DNA from: Brevundimonas vancanneytii
GTDB taxonomy: Bacteria; Pseudomonadota; Alphaproteobacteria; Caulobacterales; Caulobacteraceae
Length of the DNA stretch: 23,727 nucleotides
Assembly: GCA_945874855.1 (NCBI GenBank)
Contig: CAMCIP010000003.1
Coordinates: 1 to 23,727 of the forward strand
Direction of reading: 5' to 3'
The notes under the pieces were generated by a model. The model ran no database searches, had not been told where the DNA came from, and worked only from the letters and a program-made list of their open reading frames with translations. The translations under genes and the position numbers were made by a program. Below, piece after piece: positions 6,752 to 15,150 of the stretch. Positions within the stretch are counted from its first letter, which is position 1; each line of letters begins with the position of its first letter.

Positions 6752-7785
6752 TGACGCAAGCCCGCCTTCTCCGAACGCTGAACGGTGAAACCCTCGACCG
6801 ACCCCCTGTCTGGTTTATGCGCCAGGCCGGACGCTATCTGCCCGAGTATCGCGATCTTCGTGCGAGCACGCCGGGCTTCATCGAATTCTGTCTGGATCCC
6901 GAAAAGGCGGCCGAGGCCACGCTTCAACCCATGCGCCGGTTCGGCTTCGACGCGGCCATCGTCTTCGCGGACATCCTTCTCATCCCCTGCGCCCTGGGCC
7001 AGAAGGTGTGGTTCGAGGCTGGCGAGGGCCCCCGGCTCGGCGCCCTGCCTTCGGTGGAGTCGATGAGGGAGCTGGCTTCCGGCGCAGGCCAGGCCCTCTC
7101 GGAAGTCGGTCAGACCCTGTCCATCGTCCGGGCTGCCCTGGAGCCGGAACGGACCCTGATCGGGTTCGCCGGAGCCCCCTGGACCGTCGCGACCTATATG
7201 CTCGACGGTGAGGCTCGGAGCATCGGCAAGGGCGAGCGGGCTGCTGCGCGGGAGTTCTACTACCGCGATCGGGAGCATGTGACCGCGGTCCTGGACGTGC
7301 TGGTGGAATCCACCGCCCATTATCTGAAGATGCAGGCCGATGCCGGCGCCCAGGTCCTGAAGATCTTCGAGAGCTGGGCAGAGGGCCTGCCCGATGACCT
7401 GTTCGACCGGCTCGTGCTTGCGCCGCATCAGAAACTTGTTGCCCGCGTGCGCGAACTGGGCGTGACCGTGCCCCTCATCGGCTTTCCCCGGGGGTCCGCG
7501 GCCGTTGCCGAACGCTACGCCCGAAGCTGCGAGGTGCAGGCTGTGGCTCTGGATACCGCCTGTCCGCTGGATGTCGGGCGTCGGGTTCAGGCCATCAAGC
7601 CCATACAGGGGGCACTGGATCCGCTTCTGTTGCGCGCGGGTGGCGACGCCCTTGACCGCCGGGTCGACGACCTGATGGACGCGTGGGGCCAGGGACCGTG
7701 GATTTTCAACCTGGGCCACGGCATCCTGCCCGATGTGCCGATCGCCCACGTGGAACGCGTGCTGACGAGGCTTGGGGCCCAGTGA
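6748..7785 (+). CDS. hemE: Uroporphyrinogen decarboxylase
   Basis: HemE removes four carboxyl groups from uroporphyrinogen III to give coproporphyrinogen III, in the cytosol. The 345-residue product carries the family signatures: PPVWFMRQAGRYLPEYR near the N-terminus, FADILLIP with the essential Asp75, GFAGAPWTVATYM, and GFPRGSA near residue 250. Two adjacent ATGs (6748, 6751) could start it. An in-frame TAA at 6739 excludes anything longer. There is no ribosome-binding site close to the start, which makes the upstream AAGGAGG and mini-ORF interesting. The gene adjoins the origin and leads hemE-hemH-hemJ. Confidence 0.97.
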   Translation: MMTQARLLRTLNGETLDRPPVWFMRQAGRYLPEYRDLRASTPGFIEFCLDPEKAAEATLQPMRRFGFDAAIVFADILLIPCALGQKVWFEAGEGPRLGALPSVESMRELASGAGQALSEVGQTLSIVRAALEPERTLIGFAGAPWTVATYMLDGEARSIGKGERAAAREFYYRDREHVTAVLDVLVESTAHYLKMQADAGAQVLKIFESWAEGLPDDLFDRLVLAPHQKLVARVRELGVTVPLIGFPRGSAAVAERYARSCEVQAVALDTACPLDVGRRVQAIKPIQGALDPLLLRAGGDALDRRVDDLMDAWGQGPWIFNLGHGILPDVPIAHVERVLTRLGAQ

Positions 7786-8855
7786 ACCGGAGCATTGCCG
7801 GAGAGCCCGGCGGTCGCCGGATCGCCGTCGTCCTGTTCAACCTCGGCGGACCGGACGGCCCCGAGAGCGTGAAGCCGTTCCTGTTCAACCTGTTCAATGA
7901 CTCCGCCATCATCGGGCTGCCCGGGATACTGCGGACTCCGCTGGCCAGGGTCATCTCCGAGCGGCGGGAGAAGAGTGCCCAGGCCAACTATGCGCTGATG
8001 GGGGGCGGTTCTCCCCTTCTGCCCGGGACGCGGAAACAGTCCGGGGCCCTGGAGCAGTCGCTGGCGCTGGCCCTGCCGGACGACCACTGCCGGGTCTTCA
8101 TCGCCATGCGCTACTGGTCGCCGCTCAGCGAGCAGACCGCTGCCGAGGTCGCCGCCTTTGCACCCGACGAGATCGTCCTCCTGCCCCTGTATCCGCAGTT
8201 CTCGACCACGACGACCGCCTCCTCGCTGAAGCGCTGGCGGGAGTGCTATGCCGGACCCGGCCGCAGTCGCACGGTGTGCTGCTATCCCCAGGCGGAGGGC
8301 TGGGTCCGGGCCCAGGCCGATGCCATCCGGCTGAAGCTGGCCGAGGCCGGCGATCGGCCGGTGCGGGTCTTGATGTCGGCCCATGGCATTCCCGAGACCC
8401 TCGTCACCCGCAAGGGCGACCCCTACCAGGAGCAGATCGAGTCCACCTGCGCCCGAGTTGCCGAGAGGGCCGGTCTGGGGCCACGCGGGGAGCGTTGGGA
8501 TATCTGCTATCAGAGCCGTGTCGGCCCGCTGAAATGGCTGGGGCCGGCCACGCCCGATGCCATCCAGAAGGCGGGCGAGGACGGGCTGGGGGTCGTGCTG
8601 ACGCCCATCGCCTTCGTCTCCGAGCACATTGAGACCCTGGTCGAGCTGGACATTGAGTACGGCGAACTGGCCCATGAGATGGGCGTGGCGCCCTATCTGC
8701 GGGCGCCGGCGGTCGGTATCGCCGAGGCCTTCATCTCCACCCTGGCCGGTGCCGTCGTCGACGCCCTGCCGCGCGGGGGGACGGCCCCCTTCGGACCGGG
8801 CTGCGCCGCGAACTGGAAGGCCTGTCCCCATCGTCGGGAGGCCCGCGCGGCATGA
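7782..8855 (+). CDS. hemH: Ferrochelatase, probably [2Fe-2S] type
   Basis: HemH inserts Fe2+ into protoporphyrin IX, the last step of the protoporphyrin-dependent heme pathway. The 357-residue product has VVLFNLGGPD, PLYPQFS, MSAHGIPE (catalytic His) and PIAFVSEHIETLVELD. Its Cys166-Cys167 pair and C-terminal Cys341-x6-Cys348-x-His350 recall the cluster-binding cysteines reported for Caulobacter and Mycobacterium ferrochelatases, with His in the last place. GTG 7782 overlaps the hemE stop (GTGA). A longer frame upstream lies over hemE and lacks homology. The stop overlaps hemJ (ATGA). Confidence 0.95.
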   Translation: MNRSIAGEPGGRRIAVVLFNLGGPDGPESVKPFLFNLFNDSAIIGLPGILRTPLARVISERREKSAQANYALMGGGSPLLPGTRKQSGALEQSLALALPDDHCRVFIAMRYWSPLSEQTAAEVAAFAPDEIVLLPLYPQFSTTTTASSLKRWRECYAGPGRSRTVCCYPQAEGWVRAQADAIRLKLAEAGDRPVRVLMSAHGIPETLVTRKGDPYQEQIESTCARVAERAGLGPRGERWDICYQSRVGPLKWLGPATPDAIQKAGEDGLGVVLTPIAFVSEHIETLVELDIEYGELAHEMGVAPYLRAPAVGIAEAFISTLAGAVVDALPRGGTAPFGPGCAANWKACPHRREARAA

Positions 8856-9304
8856 ACACCTATGATCTGGTTCGGGGCCTGCACATCCTGGCGGTCATCG
8901 CCTGGATGGCCGGCCTGCTGTTTCTGCCACGGCTCTATGCCTATGACGCCGAGCAGCAGTCGAAGGCCGAGCCCCTCAAGTCCGAGATGCAGGGCCTGCT
9001 GCGGGCCTGGCAGGCGCGGCTCAGAACCATCATCCTGAACCCCGCCCTGGTCCTGTCGTGGACATTCGGGCTCTGGATGATCCACCTGAACGGCCTGGCG
9101 ACCCTGTCCCAGCCGTGGATGATCGCCAAGCTGGCGGGCGTTGTGGCCCTGACCGGCTGGCACATGTTCCTGATGGCCGAGTTCCGTCGCGTCCAGGGCG
9201 GGACTTCGGTTCGCTCCGGCAGGTTCTGGCGCATGACCAACGAGATTCCGTTCGTGGCGGCGGTGGTCATGGTTCTGTCGGTCACGACCCAGTGGACCTT
9301 CTAG
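8852..9304 (+). CDS. hemJ: Protoporphyrinogen IX oxidase HemJ
   Basis: HemJ is the membrane protoporphyrinogen oxidase of many bacteria that lack HemG or HemY. The 150-residue product has about four hydrophobic segments (residues 7-30, 60-79, 89-109, 131-147). Family residues include His11 in LVRGLHILAVIAWMAG and Lys93 in WMIAKLAG, which in homologues are needed for activity and heme binding. RLYAYDAE and WHMFLMAEFRR are also typical. It overlaps hemH by ATGA and closes the heme operon, so oxidation and iron insertion are encoded together. Confidence 0.94.
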   Translation: MNTYDLVRGLHILAVIAWMAGLLFLPRLYAYDAEQQSKAEPLKSEMQGLLRAWQARLRTIILNPALVLSWTFGLWMIHLNGLATLSQPWMIAKLAGVVALTGWHMFLMAEFRRVQGGTSVRSGRFWRMTNEIPFVAAVVMVLSVTTQWTF

Positions 9305-9523
9305 TTCAGGCCACGAGGGCCGGTGCCGCTTGACCTGAGGCGGGCCCCATGGTTTCGCTGGCGGTGATCCGTTTCGGACCTTCCGGGCGGCCCCCCCTCT
9401 CTCGCGACTCCCGCCGCTCATTTCGCCGGGTTCCCGTCGCACTCCCTCGGCCTCATGGCCAGAACAGTTTTCCTGCCGGGCCCGCCGTCCTTCCGACGCC
9501 GGGGTCGCGCCATTGAGCGATCC
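9305..9523 (+). promoter_or_regulatory. rho leader region with C-rich, G-poor tract
   Basis: This 219-base gap precedes rho. Bases 9391-9450 have 32 C against 12 G and only 3 A, the skew expected of a Rho-utilisation site. Rho autoregulates its own mRNA in E. coli, so autoregulation here is a reasonable inference. A GACTC (GANTC) site lies at 9406-9410. No clear promoter or hairpin was recognised. Confidence 0.4.
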
Positions 9524-10936
9524 ATGACCGACGTCCACGATACTGAGTCCGACCTGCCCGGCACCGACGCCACCGACTATTCGTCCGGTGACGAGGTTCA
9601 GGCGTCCGATCTGCCCATGGTCGATCAGGAGGCCGACGAGGACGAGGAGGATGGCGACCCCGTCGTCCCGTCCGGCCGGATCACCCTCGCCGAGCTCAAC
9701 GAGAAGACGCCGGCCGATCTGGTCGCCTTCGCGGAGCAGCTGGAGGTCGAGAATGCCTCGAACCTGCGCAAACAGGACCTGCTGTTCGCCATCCTCAAGG
9801 CCCTGGCCGATGAGGAGGTGGAGATCATCGCCGACGGCGTGCTGGAAATCCTGCCTGACGGGTTCGGTTTCCTGCGGAGCCCGGACGCCAACTATCTGCC
9901 CGGGCCGGACGACATCTATGTCTCGCCGTCCCAGATTCGCCGGTTCGGTCTGCGGTCCGGTGACACGGTGCATGGCGCCGTGCGGGCCCCGCGCGAAGGC
10001 GAGCGCTATTTCGCCCTTCTCAAGGTCGACACGATCAATCTGGAAGATCCGGAACTGGTCAAGACCAAGGTCCTGTTCGACAACCTGACCCCGCTCTATC
10101 CCGAAGAGCGGCTGCATATGGAGATCCAGGATCCGACCCTGAAGGATCGGTCCGGCCGGGTCATCGACATCGTCGCCCCCCTGGGCAAGGGCCAGCGCTG
10201 CCTGATCGTGGCGCCGCCGCGCGTGGGCAAGACGGTGATGTTGCAGAACATCGCCAAGTCGATCGAGCGCAACCATCCTGAGGTGATCCTGATCGTGCTG
10301 CTCATCGACGAGCGGCCGGAGGAGGTCACCGACATGCAGCGCACGGTGAAGGGCGAGGTCGTCGCCTCCACCTTCGACGAACCGGCGACCCGCCACGTGG
10401 CTGTGGCCGAGATGGTGATCGAGAAGGCCAAGCGTCTGGTCGAGCACAAGAAGGACGTGGTGATCCTGCTCGACTCCATCACCCGCCTCGGCCGGGCCTA
10501 CAATGCGACCGTGCCGTCGTCAGGCAAGGTTCTGACCGGCGGGGTCGACGCCAATGCCCTGCAGCGGCCCAAGCGTTTCTTCGGCGCCGCGCGCAATGTG
10601 GAGCAGGGCGGCTCGCTGACCATCATCGCCACAGCCCTGATCGACACCGGCAGCCGCATGGACGAGGTGATCTTCGAAGAGTTCAAGGGCACCGGAAACT
10701 CCGAGATCGTGCTGGACCGCAAGGTGGCCGACAAGCGGATCTTCCCCGCCATCGACGTGTTGAAGTCGGGCACCCGCAAGGAGGAGCTGACCACGCCCAA
10801 GGATCAGCTGGCCAAGACCTATGTCCTGCGCCGGATTCTGAACCCCATGGGACCGCAGGATGCGATCGAGTTCCTCATCGACAAGCTGCGGCAGTCCAAG
10901 AACAATGCGGACTTCTTCCAGTCGATGAACACCTGA
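9524..10936 (+). CDS. rho: Transcription termination factor Rho
   Basis: Rho is a hexameric RNA helicase that binds C-rich nascent RNA and ends transcription. The 470-residue product has an unusual Asp/Glu-rich N-terminal extension (to about residue 45), then the Rho N-terminal helical domain (from LAELNEKTPADL), the cold-shock RNA-binding domain (GVLEILPDGFGFLRS...DDIYVS), and the RecA-like motor. Walker A is APPRVGKT (230-237). LLIDERPEEVTDM, ILLDSITRLGRAYN and the Q/R-loop GGVDANALQRPKRFF are intact. ATG 9524 was chosen. ATG 9455 would add 23 Arg/Pro-rich residues with no homology. The rho-hemJ neighbourhood matches Caulobacter. Confidence 0.96.
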   Translation: MTDVHDTESDLPGTDATDYSSGDEVQASDLPMVDQEADEDEEDGDPVVPSGRITLAELNEKTPADLVAFAEQLEVENASNLRKQDLLFAILKALADEEVEIIADGVLEILPDGFGFLRSPDANYLPGPDDIYVSPSQIRRFGLRSGDTVHGAVRAPREGERYFALLKVDTINLEDPELVKTKVLFDNLTPLYPEERLHMEIQDPTLKDRSGRVIDIVAPLGKGQRCLIVAPPRVGKTVMLQNIAKSIERNHPEVILIVLLIDERPEEVTDMQRTVKGEVVASTFDEPATRHVAVAEMVIEKAKRLVEHKKDVVILLDSITRLGRAYNATVPSSGKVLTGGVDANALQRPKRFFGAARNVEQGGSLTIIATALIDTGSRMDEVIFEEFKGTGNSEIVLDRKVADKRIFPAIDVLKSGTRKEELTTPKDQLAKTYVLRRILNPMGPQDAIEFLIDKLRQSKNNADFFQSMNT

Positions 10937-10981
10937 GTTCAACCACGTCGGTCGTGACGCGGCCGCTCGCGGCGTGAGGGC

Positions 10982-10995
10982 GTTTCACGTGAAAC
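10982..10995. promoter_or_regulatory. parS: parS site 1 (ParB-binding centromere)
   Basis: GTTTCACGTGAAAC is a perfect 14-base palindrome identical to the core of Caulobacter parS. It lies between rho and the small gene at 11051, about 4.5 kb from the CtrA boxes. Confidence 0.92.
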
Positions 10996-11050
10996 ATGTT
11001 CAGCCGGCGGGGGCGGGGTCGGACGGTTGGGTCAGCCACGGAGTGAGGCG

Positions 11051-11284
11051 ATGAAGGTCAATGTGGAAGTCGATTGCACCCCGGCGGAGGCGCGGGCCTT
11101 CCTCGGCCTGCCCGATGTCGCACCGTTGAACGAGGCCCTCGTCGCGGAGATGCAGGCCCGGATGCAGGCCAATATGGCCGCCATGCAGCCTGAGGAACTG
11201 ATGAAATCCTGGACGAGCTTCGGCATGCAGGCCCAGGACCAGTTCCGCCGTCTCATGGAAGCGGCGACCAAGCCGGGCGCCTGA
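11051..11284 (+). CDS. Small conserved protein of unknown function (DUF6489-like)
   Basis: The 77-residue product starts MKVNVEVDCTPAEARAFLGLPDV, contains a Met/Gln-rich stretch (EMQARMQANMAAMQPEELM), and ends in a helical segment with QAQDQFRRLMEAA. From memory it resembles a short alphaproteobacterial family annotated DUF6489. No function is known to me. ATG 11051 was chosen because GGAGTGAGG stands just before it. The frame is open eight codons further. It lies between parS sites 1 and 2 and 25 bases before mnmE, so it may share a transcript with mnmE. Confidence 0.85.
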   Translation: MKVNVEVDCTPAEARAFLGLPDVAPLNEALVAEMQARMQANMAAMQPEELMKSWTSFGMQAQDQFRRLMEAATKPGA

Positions 11285-11309
11285 TCCCCGTTCCTGATCG
11301 GACGCGCGC

Positions 11310-12617
11310 GTGACCGACACCATCTTCGCCCTCGCCACGCCACCGGGTCGAGGCGCCGTCGCCGTCATCCGCCTGTCGGGGCCGGGCGTGGACCCGGCCC
11401 TGACCGCCCTCGGCGCCGGTCTGCCCCAGGCGCGGATGGCGACGCTCCGGACGCTGAGCCTGGACGACGTCATCCTTGACCAGGCCCTGATCCTTCGATT
11501 CCCGGGGCCCGCCTCCTATACAGGCGAGGATGTGGCCGAACTCCAGCTTCACGGAGGACGCGCTGTCGTCGAGTCTGTCAGCCGGGCCCTGCTCGCGCTT
11601 GGTCTGCGGCCGGCCGAGCCGGGAGAGTTCACGCGCCGGGCCTTCGAGAACGGCCGGATGGATCTTGCCCAGGCGGAGGCGGTGGCCGATCTGGTCGATG
11701 CCGAGACCGTGGCCCAGGCCGGGCAGGCTCTCGGCCAGCTGGGGGGCGCCCTGTCCCGGGCCTACGCCGGGTTCCGTCGCGATCTGTTGCAGGCCTTGTC
11801 GCTGATTGAGGCCGAGATTGATTTTCCGGACGAGGAGGTCCCCGACGGGCTGGCGCGCACGGCGGGACCGCTTCTCGACGACCTGATCGCGGATCTGGAG
11901 AGCGCACTGGCGGACGCTGCACGCGGAGAGCGGGTGCGGGACGGCTACAGGATCGTCCTCATTGGAGAGACCAATGCCGGCAAATCGGCCCTGTTCAATG
12001 CCCTCGTGGCACGGGAGGCCGCCATCGTCACCCCGATCGCCGGGACAACGCGCGATGTGCTGGATGCGGAACTGGTCATCGGGGGCTATGCGGTGATCCT
12101 GTCCGACACGGCCGGGCTGCGGCCGTCGGACGATCCGATCGAGGCGGAAGGTGTGCGTCGCGCCCGGTTGCGGGCGCTGGACGCCGATCTGCGGCTCTGG
12201 GTCCTGGCGCCCGGAGATGAGGAAGGGGAGGCGGGGGCCCTCGCCCAAGCCGGGGATCTGCGGGTCTTCAGCAAGGCCGATCTCGGGTCGGTCCCTGCCG
12301 GGGATCCGGACGGGGGGATCGCCATCTCGACCCTGACCGGTGAAGGGCTGGAAGCGCTGCAGGCCAGGATCGCCGAGCGGGTGTCCCGGGACCTTTCGGG
12401 GGGAGACTTCCCGGCTGTGACCCGTGAACGTCACCGTCTGCGCCTCACGGAGGCACTTCACGCCACCCGGGACGCCCGCTCTGCCCTTGACGTCGGGCCC
12501 GAGACCGCGGCGGACGACCTTCGACGTGCGGCCTCTGCCCTGGCGCGCGTCACCGGAGCGGTCGACGTGGAGGATGTGCTCGGAGAAGTGTTCGCCAGCT
12601 TCTGTATCGGCAAGTGA
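11310..12617 (+). CDS. mnmE: tRNA uridine-5-carboxymethylaminomethyl modification GTPase MnmE
   Basis: MnmE works with MnmG to build cmnm5 at the wobble uridine (U34) of certain tRNAs. The 435-residue product begins DTIFALATPPGRGAVAVIRLSG (tetrahydrofolate-binding domain), has the helical domain with RRAFENGRMDLAQAEAVADLV, and an inserted G domain. The P-loop is GETNAGKS (219-226), switch I is GTTRD, and G3 is DTAG. G4 reads SKAD instead of the usual NKxD, a mild variant. The C-terminus is FCIGK, keeping the catalytic FCIGK cysteine. The start is GTG 11310. parS site 2 begins one base after the stop. Confidence 0.95.
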   Translation: MTDTIFALATPPGRGAVAVIRLSGPGVDPALTALGAGLPQARMATLRTLSLDDVILDQALILRFPGPASYTGEDVAELQLHGGRAVVESVSRALLALGLRPAEPGEFTRRAFENGRMDLAQAEAVADLVDAETVAQAGQALGQLGGALSRAYAGFRRDLLQALSLIEAEIDFPDEEVPDGLARTAGPLLDDLIADLESALADAARGERVRDGYRIVLIGETNAGKSALFNALVAREAAIVTPIAGTTRDVLDAELVIGGYAVILSDTAGLRPSDDPIEAEGVRRARLRALDADLRLWVLAPGDEEGEAGALAQAGDLRVFSKADLGSVPAGDPDGGIAISTLTGEGLEALQARIAERVSRDLSGGDFPAVTRERHRLRLTEALHATRDARSALDVGPETAADDLRRAASALARVTGAVDVEDVLGEVFASFCIGK

Positions 12618-12618
12618 C

Positions 12619-12632
12619 GTTTCACGTGAAAC
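12619..12632. promoter_or_regulatory. parS: parS site 2 (ParB-binding centromere)
   Basis: GTTTCACGTGAAAC again, here within a 20-base perfect palindrome at 12616-12635. Its left edge overlaps the mnmE stop codon (TGA 12615-12617), and the site fills the gap before mnmG. Confidence 0.93.
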
Positions 12633-12669
12633 GTCGGCGACACGGTGGCGACGGGAGGGGTTTTCCCCT

Positions 12670-14532
12670 ATGTCGCCGCTCATGAACGGTTTCGACGTCA
12701 TCGTCATTGGCGGCGGCCACGCCGGCTGCGAGGCCGCCGCCGCATCCGCCCGCGCCGGCGCGCGCACACTCCTGCTCACCCAGAGGCTCGATACCGTCGG
12801 CGAGATGTCCTGCAACCCAGCGATCGGCGGGCTCGGCAAGGGACATCTCGTGCGCGAGATCGACGCCATGGACGGCCTCATGGGCCGGATGGCCGACCGG
12901 TCCGGCATCCAGTTCCGGATGCTGAACCGTTCAAAGGGGGCTGCCGTCAGGGGGCCGCGCAGCCAGATCGACCGACGCCTGTATCGGGAGGCCATGCAGG
13001 CCGAGCTGGCCGCCACGCCGAACCTGACCCTCAAGCCGGGTACCGCAGAACGCTTGCTGCTCGAGGGCACCCGGGTCGTGGGGGTCCTTACCGCAGCCGG
13101 CGAGGCCCTGGGCGCGGGGGCCGTGGTCCTGACGACCGGGACCTTCCTGAATGGCGTCATTCACAAGGGCGATGAGCGGACCCCGGCAGGCCGGCATGGC
13201 GAGGCCCCCTCCACGGGTCTGGCCGAGGACCTGAGGGTGGCCGGGCTTGCCCTCGGCCGCCTCAAGACCGGCACGCCGGCGCGACTGGACGGACGGACCA
13301 TCGCCTGGGACCGTCTCGAGATGCAGGCGGCGGATGAAAACCCCGTCCCCTTCAGCTTCCTGAACAGCCGGATCGACGTTCCCCAGATCGCCTGCGGCAT
13401 CACCCATACGACCGAGGCGACACACCGCATCATCGCCGACAACCTCGGCGAAAGCGCCGTCTATGGCGGCCGGCTGTCGGGTCAGGGCCCCCGCTACTGC
13501 CCGTCGATCGAGGACAAGGTCGTCCGCTTCGCCGACAAGACGTCCCATCAGATCTTCCTCGAGCCCGAAGGCCTCGACGATCCGACCGTCTATCCCAACG
13601 GGATCTCGACCTCGGTGTCCGATGCGACCCAGTCGGCCTTCCTGCGCACCATTCCGGGCCTCGAGGCGGTTGAGGTGATCCGCTTCGGCTATGCCATCGA
13701 GTATGACTATGTCGACCCGCGGGAACTGACCCCGGGCCTGGAGGTCAAGGCCCGGCCGGGGCTGTTCCTCGCCGGCCAGATCAATGGCACGACGGGCTAT
13801 GAGGAGGCCGGGGCTCAAGGATTGATCGCCGGACTGAATGCGGCGCGCGCGGCAGGCGGCCAGCCCTCCCTCGTGATCGGCCGCGACCAGGGCTATATCG
13901 GGGTCATGGTTGACGACCTGGTCACCCGCGGTGTGACCGAGCCCTACCGGATGTTCACCAGCCGGGCCGAATGGCGGTTGAGCCTGCGGTCCGACAACGC
14001 CGATCAACGCTTGACGCCGGTGGCGGAGGCTGCCGGCCTGGTCGGGCCCGAGCGCCGCCGCCGCTTTACCGACAAACAGGCGCGCGTCCGGGCCGCGCTG
14101 GAGGCGGCGCGGTCGCTGACCTTTACGCCGCGCGAGGCGGGCGATCTGGGCATCTCCGTCAATGCCGACGGTCGGCGGCGGTCTGTCCGTGATCTTCTGG
14201 CCCACCCCGGGGTCACCCTGGACCAGTTCCGTCCGGTCATACCCGCGATCGCCGACTGGTCAGAGGAGGTGCGGGAGCAGGTGGAGGTCGACGCCGCCTA
14301 TGCCGGCTATCTGGACCGTCAGGCGGTCGACGCCGCGGCGCTGAAGCGGGACGAGGCCCTGCATCTGCCCGCGGATCTGGACTATGGCGCGATCGGCGGA
14401 CTGTCGCATGAGGTGCGCGAAAAGCTGCGCCGCGTCCGGCCGGTCAGCCTGGGTCAGGCCGGGCGCATCGAGGGTATGACGCCGGGGGCCCTGACGGCCC
14501 TTCTGGCCCATGTGCGCAGGGCGGCGGCCTGA
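12670..14532 (+). CDS. mnmG: tRNA uridine-5-carboxymethylaminomethyl modification enzyme MnmG (GidA)
   Basis: MnmG is the FAD-containing partner of MnmE in wobble-uridine modification. The 620-residue product starts with the FAD-binding fold VIVIGGGHAGCEAA (GxGxxG, residues 14-19) and has MSCNPAIGGLGKGHLVREID, the family signature. RMLNRSKGAAVRGPR, GPRYCPSIEDK and GTTGYEEAGAQGLIAGLNAA are also present. The C-terminal helical domain, which contacts MnmE and tRNA, contains SHEVREKL and GMTPGAL. ATG 12670 follows GGGAGGGG at suitable distance. A longer open frame upstream lies over mnmE and parS and is not coding. Confidence 0.96.
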   Translation: MSPLMNGFDVIVIGGGHAGCEAAAASARAGARTLLLTQRLDTVGEMSCNPAIGGLGKGHLVREIDAMDGLMGRMADRSGIQFRMLNRSKGAAVRGPRSQIDRRLYREAMQAELAATPNLTLKPGTAERLLLEGTRVVGVLTAAGEALGAGAVVLTTGTFLNGVIHKGDERTPAGRHGEAPSTGLAEDLRVAGLALGRLKTGTPARLDGRTIAWDRLEMQAADENPVPFSFLNSRIDVPQIACGITHTTEATHRIIADNLGESAVYGGRLSGQGPRYCPSIEDKVVRFADKTSHQIFLEPEGLDDPTVYPNGISTSVSDATQSAFLRTIPGLEAVEVIRFGYAIEYDYVDPRELTPGLEVKARPGLFLAGQINGTTGYEEAGAQGLIAGLNAARAAGGQPSLVIGRDQGYIGVMVDDLVTRGVTEPYRMFTSRAEWRLSLRSDNADQRLTPVAEAAGLVGPERRRRFTDKQARVRAALEAARSLTFTPREAGDLGISVNADGRRRSVRDLLAHPGVTLDQFRPVIPAIADWSEEVREQVEVDAAYAGYLDRQAVDAAALKRDEALHLPADLDYGAIGGLSHEVREKLRRVRPVSLGQAGRIEGMTPGALTALLAHVRRAAA

Positions 14533-14535
14533 ACC

Positions 14536-15150
14536 GTGGACGCCGTCGCATATCAGGCACTCACGCGCGCGACCGCCGACCAGATGTCCGATCTGGAAGC
14601 CTTCCGCGTCCGGCTCTCCGAGGCCAATGCCGTGATGAACCTGGTCGGACCGGCCAGTCTTGACGACTTCTGGAACCGCCACGTGTTCGATTCCGCCCAG
14701 CTTCTGGACCTCGCACCCGAGGCCCTGACCTGGGCCGATCTGGGCGCGGGCGCCGGTCTGCCCGGGTTGGTCCTGGCCATACTTCTGAAGGACCGGCCGG
14801 GCGCCCGGGTCTGGCTGATCGACGGACTGGCCAAGCGGTGCCGGTTTCTGGAGTCGGTCGTCACGGCCCTGGACCTGCCGGCGGAGGTCATCTGGGGGCG
14901 GGCCGAGGATCAACGGTTGAGCGTCGAGGTTGTGACGGCCCGTGCCGTGGCGCCGCTGAGCCGGCTGCTGACCTATGCACACCCTTATCACCAGGCGGGC
15001 GCCCGCGGCCTCTATCTGAAGGGCGAAAAGGCCGAGGCCGAGGTGGCGGAGGCCCGCGCGGTCTGGCAATTCAAGGCCGGACTGACCGTCTCCCGCAGCG
15101 ACCCGCGCGGCCGGATCGTCTCCATAGGGAGCCTGCGACGTGCACCTTGA
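14536..15150 (+). CDS. rsmG: 16S rRNA (guanine527-N7)-methyltransferase RsmG (GidB)
   Basis: RsmG methylates G527 of 16S rRNA using S-adenosylmethionine, and its loss gives low-level streptomycin resistance in several bacteria. The 204-residue product has LSEANAVMNLVGPAS...FWNRHVFDSAQLL, which is typical. The SAM-binding loop is ADLGAGAGLPG (about residues 67-77), followed by VWLIDGLAKRCRFL and VVTARAVAPLSRLL. The GTG start is three bases after mnmG. The last 11 bases overlap the parA start. The mnmG-rsmG-parA-parB order is classic near bacterial origins. Confidence 0.95.
   Translation: MDAVAYQALTRATADQMSDLEAFRVRLSEANAVMNLVGPASLDDFWNRHVFDSAQLLDLAPEALTWADLGAGAGLPGLVLAILLKDRPGARVWLIDGLAKRCRFLESVVTALDLPAEVIWGRAEDQRLSVEVVTARAVAPLSRLLTYAHPYHQAGARGLYLKGEKAEAEVAEARAVWQFKAGLTVSRSDPRGRIVSIGSLRRAP

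Noticed and set aside
6625..7749. Minus-strand open frame (374 codons) over hemE and into the origin
   Set aside because: Shadow of hemE with no domain. Accepting it would also place a gene across the origin.
7747..7758. CACGTGGAACGC near the end of hemE as a parS
   Set aside because: Only the right arm fits. The left arm (ATCGCC) does not match GTTTC or GTTCC.
9455..9523. N-terminal extension of rho from ATG 9455
   Set aside because: The 23 added residues are Arg/Pro-rich, unlike any Rho. ATG 9524 gives the typical acidic start.
10392..10401. GCCACGTGGC in rho as a parS
   Set aside because: A palindrome with CACGTG, but the arms lack the TTTC/GAAA bases needed by ParB.
8693..10447. Long open frame on the minus strand (584 codons) across hemH, hemJ and rho
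   Set aside because: It is antisense to three well-recognised genes, has Gly/Gln/His-rich low-homology translation, and is the expected shadow of high third-position GC.
10956..10978. GC-rich imperfect inverted repeat after rho as a terminator
   Set aside because: The stem has mismatches and there is no T-tract.
11253..13160. Long minus-strand open frame (635 codons) over mnmE and mnmG
   Set aside because: Antisense to clear genes, with no recognisable domain.
14675..14690. CCACGTGTTC in rsmG as a parS
   Set aside because: The CACGTG core is present, but both arms depart from the consensus.
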